Below are positions 45,559-53,428 of a stretch of DNA of 64,000 nt, piece after piece (within the stretch, counting starts at the first letter, position 1; each line of letters opens with the position of its first letter). Source of the stretch: Dyella sp. SG609 (GTDB lineage: Bacteria > Pseudomonadota > Gammaproteobacteria > Xanthomonadales > Rhodanobacteraceae); contig NZ_JAAZQJ010000009.1 in assembly GCF_012275375.1 (NCBI RefSeq), positions 124,001 to 188,000 of the forward strand. Direction: 5' to 3'. The notes beneath the pieces are model-generated. The model was given only the letters and a program-made list of their open reading frames with translations. It was not told the origin of the DNA and ran no database searches. The translations under genes were made by a program, and so were the position numbers.

Positions 45559-47454
45559 ATGAGGATTCGCGACACCATGAACGCCCTGCTGCCGGACATC
45601 GCCGACGCCACGCACGCCGACGACGCCACCCATCCCCTCAACGCGCTGCGCATGAGCGGCGCCGAGGTGGTGGTCCAGGTCCTGGCCGACGAGGGCGTGG
45701 ACGTGCTGTTCGGCTACTCCGGCGGCGCCATCCTGCCGGTGTACGACGCGGTGTTCCGCTACAACGCCACGCATATCGGACCCAGCGGCGGCGAACCGAT
45801 GCCGCTGATCGTGCCGGCCAACGAGCAGGGCGCGGGCTTCATGGCCGCCGGCTATGCGCGCGCTTCGGGCAAGGTGGGCGTGGCTATCGTCACCTCCGGC
45901 CCCGGCGCCACCAATATGGTGACGCCGGTGCGCGACTCGATGTCCGATTCGGTGCCGATGGTGGTGCTGTGCGGCCAGGTGCCGACCACCGCGATCGGCT
46001 CCGATGCATTTCAGGAAGCGCCGATCGCCAACATCATGAGCGCCTGCGCCAAGCACGTGTTCCTGGTCACCGACGCCGAAAAACTCGAAGCCACCCTGCG
46101 CACCGCCTTCGAGATCGCGCGCAGCGGCCGCCCGGGGCCGGTGGTGGTGGATATCCCGAAAGACGTGCAGAACACCTTGCTGCCCTTCCACGGCGAAGGC
46201 CTGCTGCCGATGCCGGGCTATCGCGCGCGGCTGGAACGGCTGGAGCAGTCGGTGCTGGACGACGCGCAGTGCGCGGCCTTCTTCGAAGCGCTGGCGCAGT
46301 CGAAGCGTCCGCTGATCTATGCCGGCGGCGGCACCATCGCCTCCGGTGCTTCCGCCGAGCTGCGCGCCTTCGTGGCCGACTACGGCCTGCCCGTCACCAC
46401 CACCCTGATGGGCATCGGCGCCTACGACACCACCGAGCCGCTGGCCTTGCACATGCTGGGCATGCACGGCACGGCCTATGCCAACTACGCGGTGGAGGAT
46501 TGCGACTTCCTGTTCACCATGGGCGCGCGCTTCGACGACCGCGTGGCCGGCGTGCCGGACAAGTTCGCGCCGCAGGCGAAGTTCATCGCGCAGATCGACA
46601 TCGACCCGGCCGAGATCGGCAAGGTCAAGACGGTCCACTGGCACCACACCGGCGACCTCTCCCGCACGCTGGCGCAGCTGCGCGCCTGGGGCGAGCGCCA
46701 CGGCTGGCGCGAGAAGCTGTCCGAACGCTACGCACCGTGGCATCGCCACGTGGCGGACCTGAAACACACGCACGCGCTGGACTACGACCGCGCCAGCCCG
46801 CTGATCCAACCCTATGCGGTGATCGAAGAGATCAACCGCCACACCCGGGGCCACGCGGTGATCAGCACCGGCGTCGGCCAGCACCAGATGTGGGCGGCGC
46901 AGTATTTCGATTTCCGCGAGCCGCGCCATTGGCTGAGCTCCGGCTCGATGGGCACCATGGGCTTCGGCCTGCCCGCGGCGATCGGCGCGCAGTTCGCGCG
47001 GCCCGGCGCGGTGGTGATCGATATCGACGGCGACGCCAGCATCCGCATGAACCTGGGCGAGCTGGAGACCGTCACCACCTACGGCCTGCCGGTGAAGGTG
47101 GTGGTGCTCAACAATATCGGCGACGGCATGGTGCGGCAGTGGCAGAAGCTGTTCTTCCGCGGCCGCTTCGCCTCCTCCGACAAGAGCCTGCACCGCAAGG
47201 ACTTCATCAAGGCCGCGCAGGCCGACGGCTTCGAATGGGCGCGCCGCCTGGAGCGCAAGGAGGAACTGGCCGCCACCATCGCCGACTTCCTCGCCCACCC
47301 GGGCCCGGCCTTCCTGGAAGTGATGATCGACCCCGATGCCGGCGTGTATCCGATGGTCGGCCCCGGCGCCACCTACGCGCAGATGATCACCGGCGACCAC
47401 ATCGCCTCGCGCCAGTCGGTGCAGGCCGACGGCGCCGCCAGCGACATGTTCTGA
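45559..47454 (+). CDS. ilvG: Acetolactate synthase large subunit
   Basis: A 631-residue ThDP enzyme forming acetolactate or acetohydroxybutyrate. The start is either 45559 or the in-frame ATG at 45577. Key motifs: FGYSGGAILPVYDA, the catalytic Glu in PANEQGAGFMAAGYARASG (Glu89), TSGPGATN, SDAFQEAPI, GARFDDRVAG and the ThDP site GDASIRMNLGELETV...NNIGDGMVRQWQKLF. The ~25-residue insertion before the catalytic Glu (THIGPSGGEPMP) and the Asn preceding it are less usual than the common RHEQGA. The partner regulatory subunit is encoded next. Confidence 0.94.
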   Translation: MRIRDTMNALLPDIADATHADDATHPLNALRMSGAEVVVQVLADEGVDVLFGYSGGAILPVYDAVFRYNATHIGPSGGEPMPLIVPANEQGAGFMAAGYARASGKVGVAIVTSGPGATNMVTPVRDSMSDSVPMVVLCGQVPTTAIGSDAFQEAPIANIMSACAKHVFLVTDAEKLEATLRTAFEIARSGRPGPVVVDIPKDVQNTLLPFHGEGLLPMPGYRARLERLEQSVLDDAQCAAFFEALAQSKRPLIYAGGGTIASGASAELRAFVADYGLPVTTTLMGIGAYDTTEPLALHMLGMHGTAYANYAVEDCDFLFTMGARFDDRVAGVPDKFAPQAKFIAQIDIDPAEIGKVKTVHWHHTGDLSRTLAQLRAWGERHGWREKLSERYAPWHRHVADLKHTHALDYDRASPLIQPYAVIEEINRHTRGHAVISTGVGQHQMWAAQYFDFREPRHWLSSGSMGTMGFGLPAAIGAQFARPGAVVIDIDGDASIRMNLGELETVTTYGLPVKVVVLNNIGDGMVRQWQKLFFRGRFASSDKSLHRKDFIKAAQADGFEWARRLERKEELAATIADFLAHPGPAFLEVMIDPDAGVYPMVGPGATYAQMITGDHIASRQSVQADGAASDMF

Positions 47455-47464
47455 CGAGATACTC

Positions 47465-47713
47465 ATGAAACACACGCTTTCCATCCTGCTGCAGAACGAG
47501 GCCGGCGCCCTGGTGCGCGTGGCCGGACTGTTTTCCGCGCGCGGCTTCAATATCGATTCGCTCACCGTGGCCGCCACGCAGGACCCGGCCGTCTCGCAGC
47601 TCACCCTGGTGATGCACGGCGCCGACGAGGCGGTGGACCAGCTGATCAAGCAGGCGCGCAAGCTGGTGGACGTGATCGAAGTCAGCCATCCCGCCGCGGA
47701 AGCCCTGCAGTGA
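47465..47713 (+). CDS. ilvM: Acetolactate synthase small (regulatory) subunit, IlvM/IlvN type
   Basis: An 82-residue single ACT domain: HTLSILLQNEAGALVRVAGLFSARGFNIDSLTV is the canonical start, followed by VIEVSHP. It lacks the C-terminal domain of IlvH, so it is the short form. It binds the large subunit and confers activity and possibly valine control. It starts 10 bp after ilvG and overlaps ilvA by 4 bp (GTGA). Confidence 0.95.
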   Translation: MKHTLSILLQNEAGALVRVAGLFSARGFNIDSLTVAATQDPAVSQLTLVMHGADEAVDQLIKQARKLVDVIEVSHPAAEALQ

Positions 47714-49293
47714 ACGCGGTGGCCGCCGACCGGCCGCCGGCGGAAGACGCGGACCACGACCTGCTGCGGCGCACGCTCGCTTCGCGCGTCTACGAAGTGG
47801 CGCGCGAATCCGCGCTGGAAGCAGCGCCGCTGCTGTCCGAGCGCATCGGCCAGCAGGTGCTGCTCAAGCGCGAAGACCAGCAGCCGGTGTTCTCCTTCAA
47901 GCTGCGCGGCGCCTACAACAAGATGGTGGGCCTGGATGCCGCGCAGCGCGCGCGCGGCGTGATCGCCGCTTCCGCCGGCAACCATGCGCAGGGCGTGGCC
48001 CTGGCCGCGGCGAAGCTCGGCCTGCGCGCGGTGATCGTGATGCCGGTGACCGCGCCGCAGGTAAAGATCGACGCGGTGCGCCGCCTCGGCGGCAGCTGGG
48101 TGGAAGTGGTGCTGGCCGGCGATTCCTACAGCGACGCGCAGGCCGAAGCCGCGCGCCTGGAACAACAGCACGGCTACACCTTCGTGCATCCCTTCGACGA
48201 CCCGGCCGTGATCGCCGGCCAGGCCACCGTGGGCATGGAGATCCTGCGCCAGCATCCGGGCCCGCTGCATGCCGTGTTCGTGCCGGTGGGCGGTGGCGGC
48301 CTGCTGGCCGGCGTGGCGGCGTACATCAAGGCGCTGCGGCCCGAAGTGAAGGTGATCGGCGTGCAGACGGTCGATTCCGACGCCATGGCGCAGTCGCTGG
48401 AACAGGGCGAGCGCGTGACGCTGGACGAAGTCGGCCTGTTCGCCGACGGCACCGCGGTCAAGCGCGTGGGCGCGGAAACCTTCGCGCTGTGCCAGCGCCA
48501 CGTGGACGCCATGCTGCGCGTCGACACCGACGCCATCTGCGCGGCGATCCGCGACGTGTTCCAGGAAACCCGCTGCGTGCCGGAACCCTCCGGCGCGCTC
48601 GCCCTGGCGGGCCTCAAGCAATACGCCGCCATGCACGATCTGCACAACGCCACCCTGGTCGCCATCGTCTCCGGCGCCAACCTCAACTTCGACCGCCTGC
48701 GCTTCGTCGCCGAGCGCGCCGAAGTGGGCGAGCAGCGCGAGGCGGTGTTCGCCGTCACCATTCCGGAAGAACGCGGCAGCTTCCGCCGCTTCTGCGCCAC
48801 GCTGGGCCAGCGTTCGATCACCGAGTTCAACTACCGCATCGGCGATGCGGCGAACGCGCATATCTTCGTCGGCATCCAGATCCGCCAGCGCGACGAGCGC
48901 GAGGCGCTGACCGCCGCCTTCGCCGCCGAAGGCTTCGGCGTGCTCGACCTGACCGACGACGAACTGGCCAAGCTGCACCTGCGCCACATGATCGGCGGCA
49001 GCTCGCCGCTGGCGCGCGATGAATTGCTGTACCGCTTCGAGTTCCCCGAACGCCCGGGTGCGCTCACGCGTTTCCTCGGCCATATGCATCCGGACTGGAA
49101 CATCAGCCTGTTCCATTACCGCAATCACGGTGCGGATTACGGCCGCATCCTGGTCGGCATCCAGGTGCCGGCGGATGAGCGGGCGATGTTCCAGCAGTTC
49201 CTGGCCCAGTTGGGTTACCCCTGCCGCGACGAGAGCGGCAACCCCGCGTATCGGCTGTTGCTGCGCGACGCGACGCATCCGGCCGCGGCATAA
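47710..49293 (+). CDS. ilvA: Biosynthetic threonine deaminase
   Basis: A 527-residue PLP enzyme turning threonine into 2-ketobutyrate, the entry to isoleucine. It uses a GTG start overlapping the ilvM stop. The PLP lysine is in VFSFKLRGAYNKM. ASAGNHAQGVALAA and VPVGGGGLLAGVAAYIK are classic. Two ACT-like regulatory domains (about residues 345-425 and 440-515) mark the isoleucine-inhibited biosynthetic form rather than the catabolic one. It is the last gene of the operon and links it to the threonine operon upstream. Confidence 0.97.
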   Translation: MNAVAADRPPAEDADHDLLRRTLASRVYEVARESALEAAPLLSERIGQQVLLKREDQQPVFSFKLRGAYNKMVGLDAAQRARGVIAASAGNHAQGVALAAAKLGLRAVIVMPVTAPQVKIDAVRRLGGSWVEVVLAGDSYSDAQAEAARLEQQHGYTFVHPFDDPAVIAGQATVGMEILRQHPGPLHAVFVPVGGGGLLAGVAAYIKALRPEVKVIGVQTVDSDAMAQSLEQGERVTLDEVGLFADGTAVKRVGAETFALCQRHVDAMLRVDTDAICAAIRDVFQETRCVPEPSGALALAGLKQYAAMHDLHNATLVAIVSGANLNFDRLRFVAERAEVGEQREAVFAVTIPEERGSFRRFCATLGQRSITEFNYRIGDAANAHIFVGIQIRQRDEREALTAAFAAEGFGVLDLTDDELAKLHLRHMIGGSSPLARDELLYRFEFPERPGALTRFLGHMHPDWNISLFHYRNHGADYGRILVGIQVPADERAMFQQFLAQLGYPCRDESGNPAYRLLLRDATHPAAA

Positions 49294-49453
49294 ACCCGAG
49301 TTTTTCGTCCTCGCGCCGGTCACCCGGATACCGGCATGCATGCCGGACATCGGTCTTGGTGTCTCCCTGTCGCCCGATACACGGCAAGGCGGGTTCGCCG
49401 TCATCTGATATCGGCGAGGCCGCTCCCGCCTCGTCTCGATACGGGGAACTCCC

Positions 49454-51427
49454 ATGCCAAGAATCGATGCCCTTGCGCTCGCGCTGCTGGTCTCCACGGC
49501 GCTCGGCGGCACTGCTCACGCCCAGCAGCTGCGCGGCGACAACGCGCCGCCTGGACTGTCCGCGCTGGAACGCTCCACCGGCACCAATGCCAAGCTCGAC
49601 AACGCGCTGCTGCGCATCAAGCGGCAAGCTGCGGCCCTGACTTCCACCGGCCGCTCGGCCACCGCACGGCCGGCCAGCGCAGAACCCCATGTCACGGTCG
49701 ACATCGTGGCGAAGGGCGACGTGGCCGCCGTGCGTACGCAGCTGGAAGCGCTGGGCTTCGAAACCGGCGCCGTCTACCGCAACGACATCGGCGGACGCCT
49801 GCCCGTTTCGAAGATCGACCAGGCAGCGGCGCTCCCCGGCGTGCTGACCATCAGCGTGCCGGAGAAGCGCACCCGCGCCGGCCTGGTGAACTCACAGGGA
49901 GACTCCGCGCAGCGCAGCAAGGCATTGCGCGAAACCGGGCGGATCCGCCTGGCAGCCGCAGACGCCGCCGCGCTCACGGCCATAGACGGCAGCGGCCTGA
50001 CCATCGGCGTGATTTCTGACAGTTTCGACTGCCAGGCCGGCCAGGCCGAAGACATCGCCAACGGCGACCTGCCCGCGCGTATCACCGTAGTCAAGGAGTC
50101 GAGCGACTGCCTCGGTTCCGGCTCGGACGAAGGCCGCGCGATGGCGCAGATCATCCACGACGTGGCGCCCGGCGCGAGCATCGCTTTCTATTCGCCCGAC
50201 ACGCTGGCCGACTTCGCCCGGGGCATCAAGACGCTGGCCTTGCCCACCGACCAGACCGATGAGCATGGCCGCCGCGGCGCCGGTGCGCGGATCATCGTCG
50301 ACGACCTGGGCTTCTTTAACGAGCCGCTCTACCAGACCGGCCTTGCCGGCGCCGCCATCGACGAGGTCGTCCGCACGCATGGCGCCGCTTATTTCACCGC
50401 CGGCGGCAACGACGCCAACCGCGGCCGGGCTGCGTACGACAACAACCACGCCAGCTTCGCCAGCGTCGCCGTTCAGCGCGGCGATGGCGGCTTACGTGCG
50501 CCGCTCAACCTCGGCGAACGCCTGCTCGACTTCGATCCGGGCAGCGCCACCACGCTGGAGAACCTGCCCATCACCGTCAGAGCGAGCTCGACCACCATCA
50601 TCGGCGTGTACTGGGATCAGCCCATGACCTCGCCCAATGCCAGCAGCTCGCTCAACCTCTGCCTCGGCGACCAGCGGGGCAAACCGATCCGGGCCGGCCT
50701 GTGCACGGGCCGCTCCGTAATCGGCCAGCCGGCGCAGCTGCGCCTCAACATCACCAATCCGGGAGCAGCCTACCGGGGCACGCTGCGCCTGGGGCTCGCC
50801 GACGGTCCGGCACCGGCGCGGGTGCATCTGATCGTGCTGGCCGGCGGCTCCACCATCGACAGCCACGGCACCGATACCGGCACGCTCTACGGGCATACCC
50901 TGTCGGCGAACGCCATGACCCTGGGCGCCGCCGACTATTTCCGCACGCCGTACTGCAACTCCGCCCGGCAGACGGCCATGCTGGAATCGTTTTCCTCCGC
51001 CGGCGGCACGCCGCTGCTGTTCGACAACGACGGCGCGGCATTGGCGGACGCCGCCGTCCCGCGCAAGCCGGACTTCGTCGCCCCCGATGGCGTGACCACC
51101 ACCTTCTTCGGCCAGTCCAGCGCGAACGCCGGTGCGGACGAGGCGGACGTCGCCGACTGCCGCACCTATCCGGACTATCTGTCGTACCACTTCTACGGCA
51201 CCTCGGCCGCGGCCCCGCATGCCGCCGCCGTCGCCGCCCTGCTGTGGCAGGCCGAACCCACCGCCACGGTGGCCGACCTGTACCAAGCCATGCAGGCCTC
51301 GTCGCTCGACATGGCGGGCGCAGGTTTCGACCACCGCTCCGGCCACGGCTTCATCCAGGCCGACCAGGCCCTGGTCCACTTGCGCGAGAAGCTGGACGCC
51401 GCCAGCGCCGGGCAGAAGACGCCCTGA
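49454..51427 (+). CDS. Secreted S8-family (subtilase-fold) peptidase with Glu in place of His
   Basis: A 657-residue exported protein with a signal peptide (ending GGTAHA, residue 22) and an N-terminal prodomain-like region to about 170. The catalytic Asp motif is TIGVISDS (Asp189) and the Ser motif is FYGTSAAAPHAAAVAALL (Ser584), with an AGGND oxyanion Asn (319). Where subtilisins have HGTHVAG, this protein has SDEGRAMAQIIHDVAPGA, so an acidic Asp225-Glu226 pair replaces the His. About 210 residues of beta-rich insertion (330-540) precede the Ser region. No clear promoter is seen in 49294-49453, which has a CGGCATGCATGCCG palindrome. Confidence 0.85.
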   Translation: MPRIDALALALLVSTALGGTAHAQQLRGDNAPPGLSALERSTGTNAKLDNALLRIKRQAAALTSTGRSATARPASAEPHVTVDIVAKGDVAAVRTQLEALGFETGAVYRNDIGGRLPVSKIDQAAALPGVLTISVPEKRTRAGLVNSQGDSAQRSKALRETGRIRLAAADAAALTAIDGSGLTIGVISDSFDCQAGQAEDIANGDLPARITVVKESSDCLGSGSDEGRAMAQIIHDVAPGASIAFYSPDTLADFARGIKTLALPTDQTDEHGRRGAGARIIVDDLGFFNEPLYQTGLAGAAIDEVVRTHGAAYFTAGGNDANRGRAAYDNNHASFASVAVQRGDGGLRAPLNLGERLLDFDPGSATTLENLPITVRASSTTIIGVYWDQPMTSPNASSSLNLCLGDQRGKPIRAGLCTGRSVIGQPAQLRLNITNPGAAYRGTLRLGLADGPAPARVHLIVLAGGSTIDSHGTDTGTLYGHTLSANAMTLGAADYFRTPYCNSARQTAMLESFSSAGGTPLLFDNDGAALADAAVPRKPDFVAPDGVTTTFFGQSSANAGADEADVADCRTYPDYLSYHFYGTSAAAPHAAAVAALLWQAEPTATVADLYQAMQASSLDMAGAGFDHRSGHGFIQADQALVHLREKLDAASAGQKTP

Positions 51428-51440
51428 CCCCCGCCACCCG

Positions 51441-51470
51441 CCTCCCGGCATCCGCCCGGGAGGTAGGGGG
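51441..51470 (+). terminator. Hairpin after the peptidase gene
   Basis: Stem CCTCCCGG (51441-51448) and CCGGGAGG (51456-51463), then TAGGGGGTTT. A short T-run makes this a weak intrinsic terminator 13 bp past the stop. Confidence 0.45.
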
Positions 51471-51673
51471 TTTCCTCGTCCTTGCGTTTATCTCCTCAGG
51501 TGACCGGAAAAATCCCGGTGGATTTTGCCGTAGCCGTCCGTCGCCTCCGGGCGCGGGCGGCGCGGCGCCGATTTCCCTCTGGTGCCCCCGGAGGGGAGCG
51601 CAAGACGCACGGATCGCGGATTGTGGGCCTCGTCCTCCCCTGAAACGAGGCCAAACCCTGGCAACAGGGGCTA

Positions 51674-51712
51674 CCCCCCTCCCTCGTGCTTGGGCACGGG
51701 GGAGGGGTTTTA
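51674..51712. terminator. Strong hairpin upstream of the ECF sigma gene
   Basis: A 14-bp stem (CCCCTCCCTCGTGC with GCACGGGGGAGGGG, one G-T pair), a TTGG loop and four T. It lies in the gap 51428-51799, which otherwise shows no gene, about 90 bp before the sigma-factor ATG. It could end read-through from the peptidase gene. Confidence 0.65.
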
Positions 51713-51799
51713 CCCACGCTGGCGCGGTCTCCGAGCGAGGTAGCCTTGAACAATTGCGATACTCTGGCCCTCGGGGGTTTCCGCGTACGGAATCAGGGT

Positions 51800-52360
51800 A
51801 TGGGTGGAAGTTCGGCCGACGGCGAACAGCCGGGTCGCCAGGTGGGAAATGCACTGCGTTTCGACAGCTTCGTGCGCGAGCAGCGCCAGTCCCTGCTGGC
51901 CTTCCTGCGCCGCCGCGTGTCGTCCGAAGAAGACGCGCAGGACATCGCCCAGGAAAGCCTGGTCCGCCTGATCCGCTATCGCGAACATGCCCCGGAGTCC
52001 TGGAGTTCGCTGCTGTACCGCATCGCCATCAATGCGCTGAACGACCGCGCCCGCCGCGCGCAGACGCATTACCAGCACGACCACATCAGCCTGGACGAGC
52101 ACGCGCACGGCCTGGTCTCCGACGACCAGGACCACGACCAGCGCATCGCCAACCAGCAGGAGCTCGCGCGCCTGCAGCAGGCCCTGCTCGGACTCCCCTC
52201 GCGCTGCCGCGAGATCTATCTGCTCAATCGCATCGAAGGCATGAGTTACCCGGAAATCGCAAAGCACTGCGGCATCTCGGTCAAGGCCGTGGAAAAAAAC
52301 ATCAGCAAGGCGCTTGCGCTGCTGCGCAAGAAGCTGGGCGACAGGGGGCAGGCCGGATGA
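51800..52360 (+). CDS. ECF RNA polymerase sigma factor, FecI-like
   Basis: A 186-residue sigma70-family factor with only regions 2 and 4. Region 2: FVREQRQSLLAFLRRRVSSEEDAQDIAQESLVRLI (about 25-60) and YRIAINALNDRARR. Region 4: LQQALLGLPSRCREIYLLNRIEGMSYPEIAKHCGISVKAVEKNISKAL. The start at 51800 is provisional, since the ribosome-binding site is poor and a frame extends upstream. The gene overlaps the FecR-type anti-sigma gene (ATGA) and is followed by an STN-containing TonB receptor: the standard cell-surface signalling trio. Confidence 0.9.
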   Translation: MGGSSADGEQPGRQVGNALRFDSFVREQRQSLLAFLRRRVSSEEDAQDIAQESLVRLIRYREHAPESWSSLLYRIAINALNDRARRAQTHYQHDHISLDEHAHGLVSDDQDHDQRIANQQELARLQQALLGLPSRCREIYLLNRIEGMSYPEIAKHCGISVKAVEKNISKALALLRKKLGDRGQAG

Positions 52361-53379
52361 ACGCCAACCAAGCAGATTCACCCCGCGACTGTCCCACCAG
52401 CGCCGAAAGCTGGCTGGCCCGCCTGCACGCACCGGACTGCGGTCCCGCCGAACGCGCCGCGTTCGAGCACTGGCGCGCGCAGCACCCGGACCATGCGCAG
52501 GCCTATGCCCAGGCCGAGCGCCTGCACGCCAACGCCGCCCTGCTCGCCGGCGACCCGCTGCTGCGCGCCGCGAGCCTGGCCGCGCGCCGCCGCACCGCGG
52601 CGCGGCGCGACCAGCGGCGCCTGCTGGCGCGGCTGTTGCCGATGGCGGTGGCGGCCTCGGTGCTGCTGGCCTTCGGCGTGCCGTACCTGCTGCGCGGCAC
52701 GCACGTCGACCATGGCGGCTTCTCGCGCCGCTACGCCAGCGCCACCGAGCTGCCGCGCAGGCTGACCCTGGACGACGGCACGCAGATGATCCTGGATGCC
52801 GACTCCACCGTGACCACGCATTTCGACGCGCAGCGCCGCCTGGTGACGCTGGAGCGCGGGCGCGCCGAGTTCGCCGTCGCGCACGCGGCGGCGCCGTTCG
52901 AAGTGCATGCCGGCGGTAATGTGATCCGCGATACCGGCACCGTGTTCCAGGTAAGCAAGGAGCGCGACGTCGTGGTGGTGGGCCTGCTCGCCGGCTCGGT
53001 GGAAGTCACCCATGGCCAGCAGACCCAGGCGCTGTCGCCCGCGCAGCAGCTGCGCATCGCCGCCGACGGCAGCAGCGCCGTGGTCGGCGCGCTGGACACC
53101 CAGGCCGCGCAGGCCTGGGGCCAGGGCGAGCTGGTGTTCCGCGAGCGCCGGCTGGATTCGCTGCTGGCCGAGATGAACCGCTATTCCGACACCAAGCTGC
53201 TGCTGGGCGACCAGCGCCTGGCCGACCTGCGCATCAGCGGCAGCTTCCACGCCGGCGACCAGCAGGCCCTGGTCAAGGCGCTGGATGCCGGCTGGGGCCT
53301 GCGCGCGGTGACCACCGGCAGCCATGAGCTGACGCTTTACCCCGGATCGCCCTCGAACGCCGGAGGCGCGCGCCGCTGA
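52357..53379 (+). CDS. FecR-type anti-sigma/signal transducer
   Basis: A 340-residue inner-membrane protein. The N-terminal cytoplasmic DUF4880 region (SAESWLARLHAPDCGPAERAAFEHW) contacts the sigma factor. One transmembrane helix is at about residues 88-111 (LLPMAVAASVLLAFGVPYLL). The periplasmic FecR domain has RRLTLDDGTQMILDADSTV, LERGRAEFAVAH and VIRDTGTVFQV, and the C-terminal part resembles the domain that meets the receptor's signalling domain. It relays ligand binding at the receptor to the ECF factor. Confidence 0.93.
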   Translation: MNANQADSPRDCPTSAESWLARLHAPDCGPAERAAFEHWRAQHPDHAQAYAQAERLHANAALLAGDPLLRAASLAARRRTAARRDQRRLLARLLPMAVAASVLLAFGVPYLLRGTHVDHGGFSRRYASATELPRRLTLDDGTQMILDADSTVTTHFDAQRRLVTLERGRAEFAVAHAAAPFEVHAGGNVIRDTGTVFQVSKERDVVVVGLLAGSVEVTHGQQTQALSPAQQLRIAADGSSAVVGALDTQAAQAWGQGELVFRERRLDSLLAEMNRYSDTKLLLGDQRLADLRISGSFHAGDQQALVKALDAGWGLRAVTTGSHELTLYPGSPSNAGGARR

Positions 53380-53428
53380 GTAGCCCGCTGCGTCCCGCGT
53401 TGCCGCAACCCCGGCGCTGCTAGCAGGC

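Noticed and set aside
45559-47454. Acetolactate synthase large subunit as inactive because of the altered HEQGA motif
   Set aside because: The catalytic Glu is kept (NEQGAG) and the ThDP site is normal, so activity is expected.
45550-49512. A 1320-codon open frame on the minus strand
   Set aside because: It lies opposite ilvG, ilvM and ilvA, which have intact motifs and coupled starts. The translation is His/Arg/Gly-rich, as expected for the antisense of C-ending codons in high-GC DNA.
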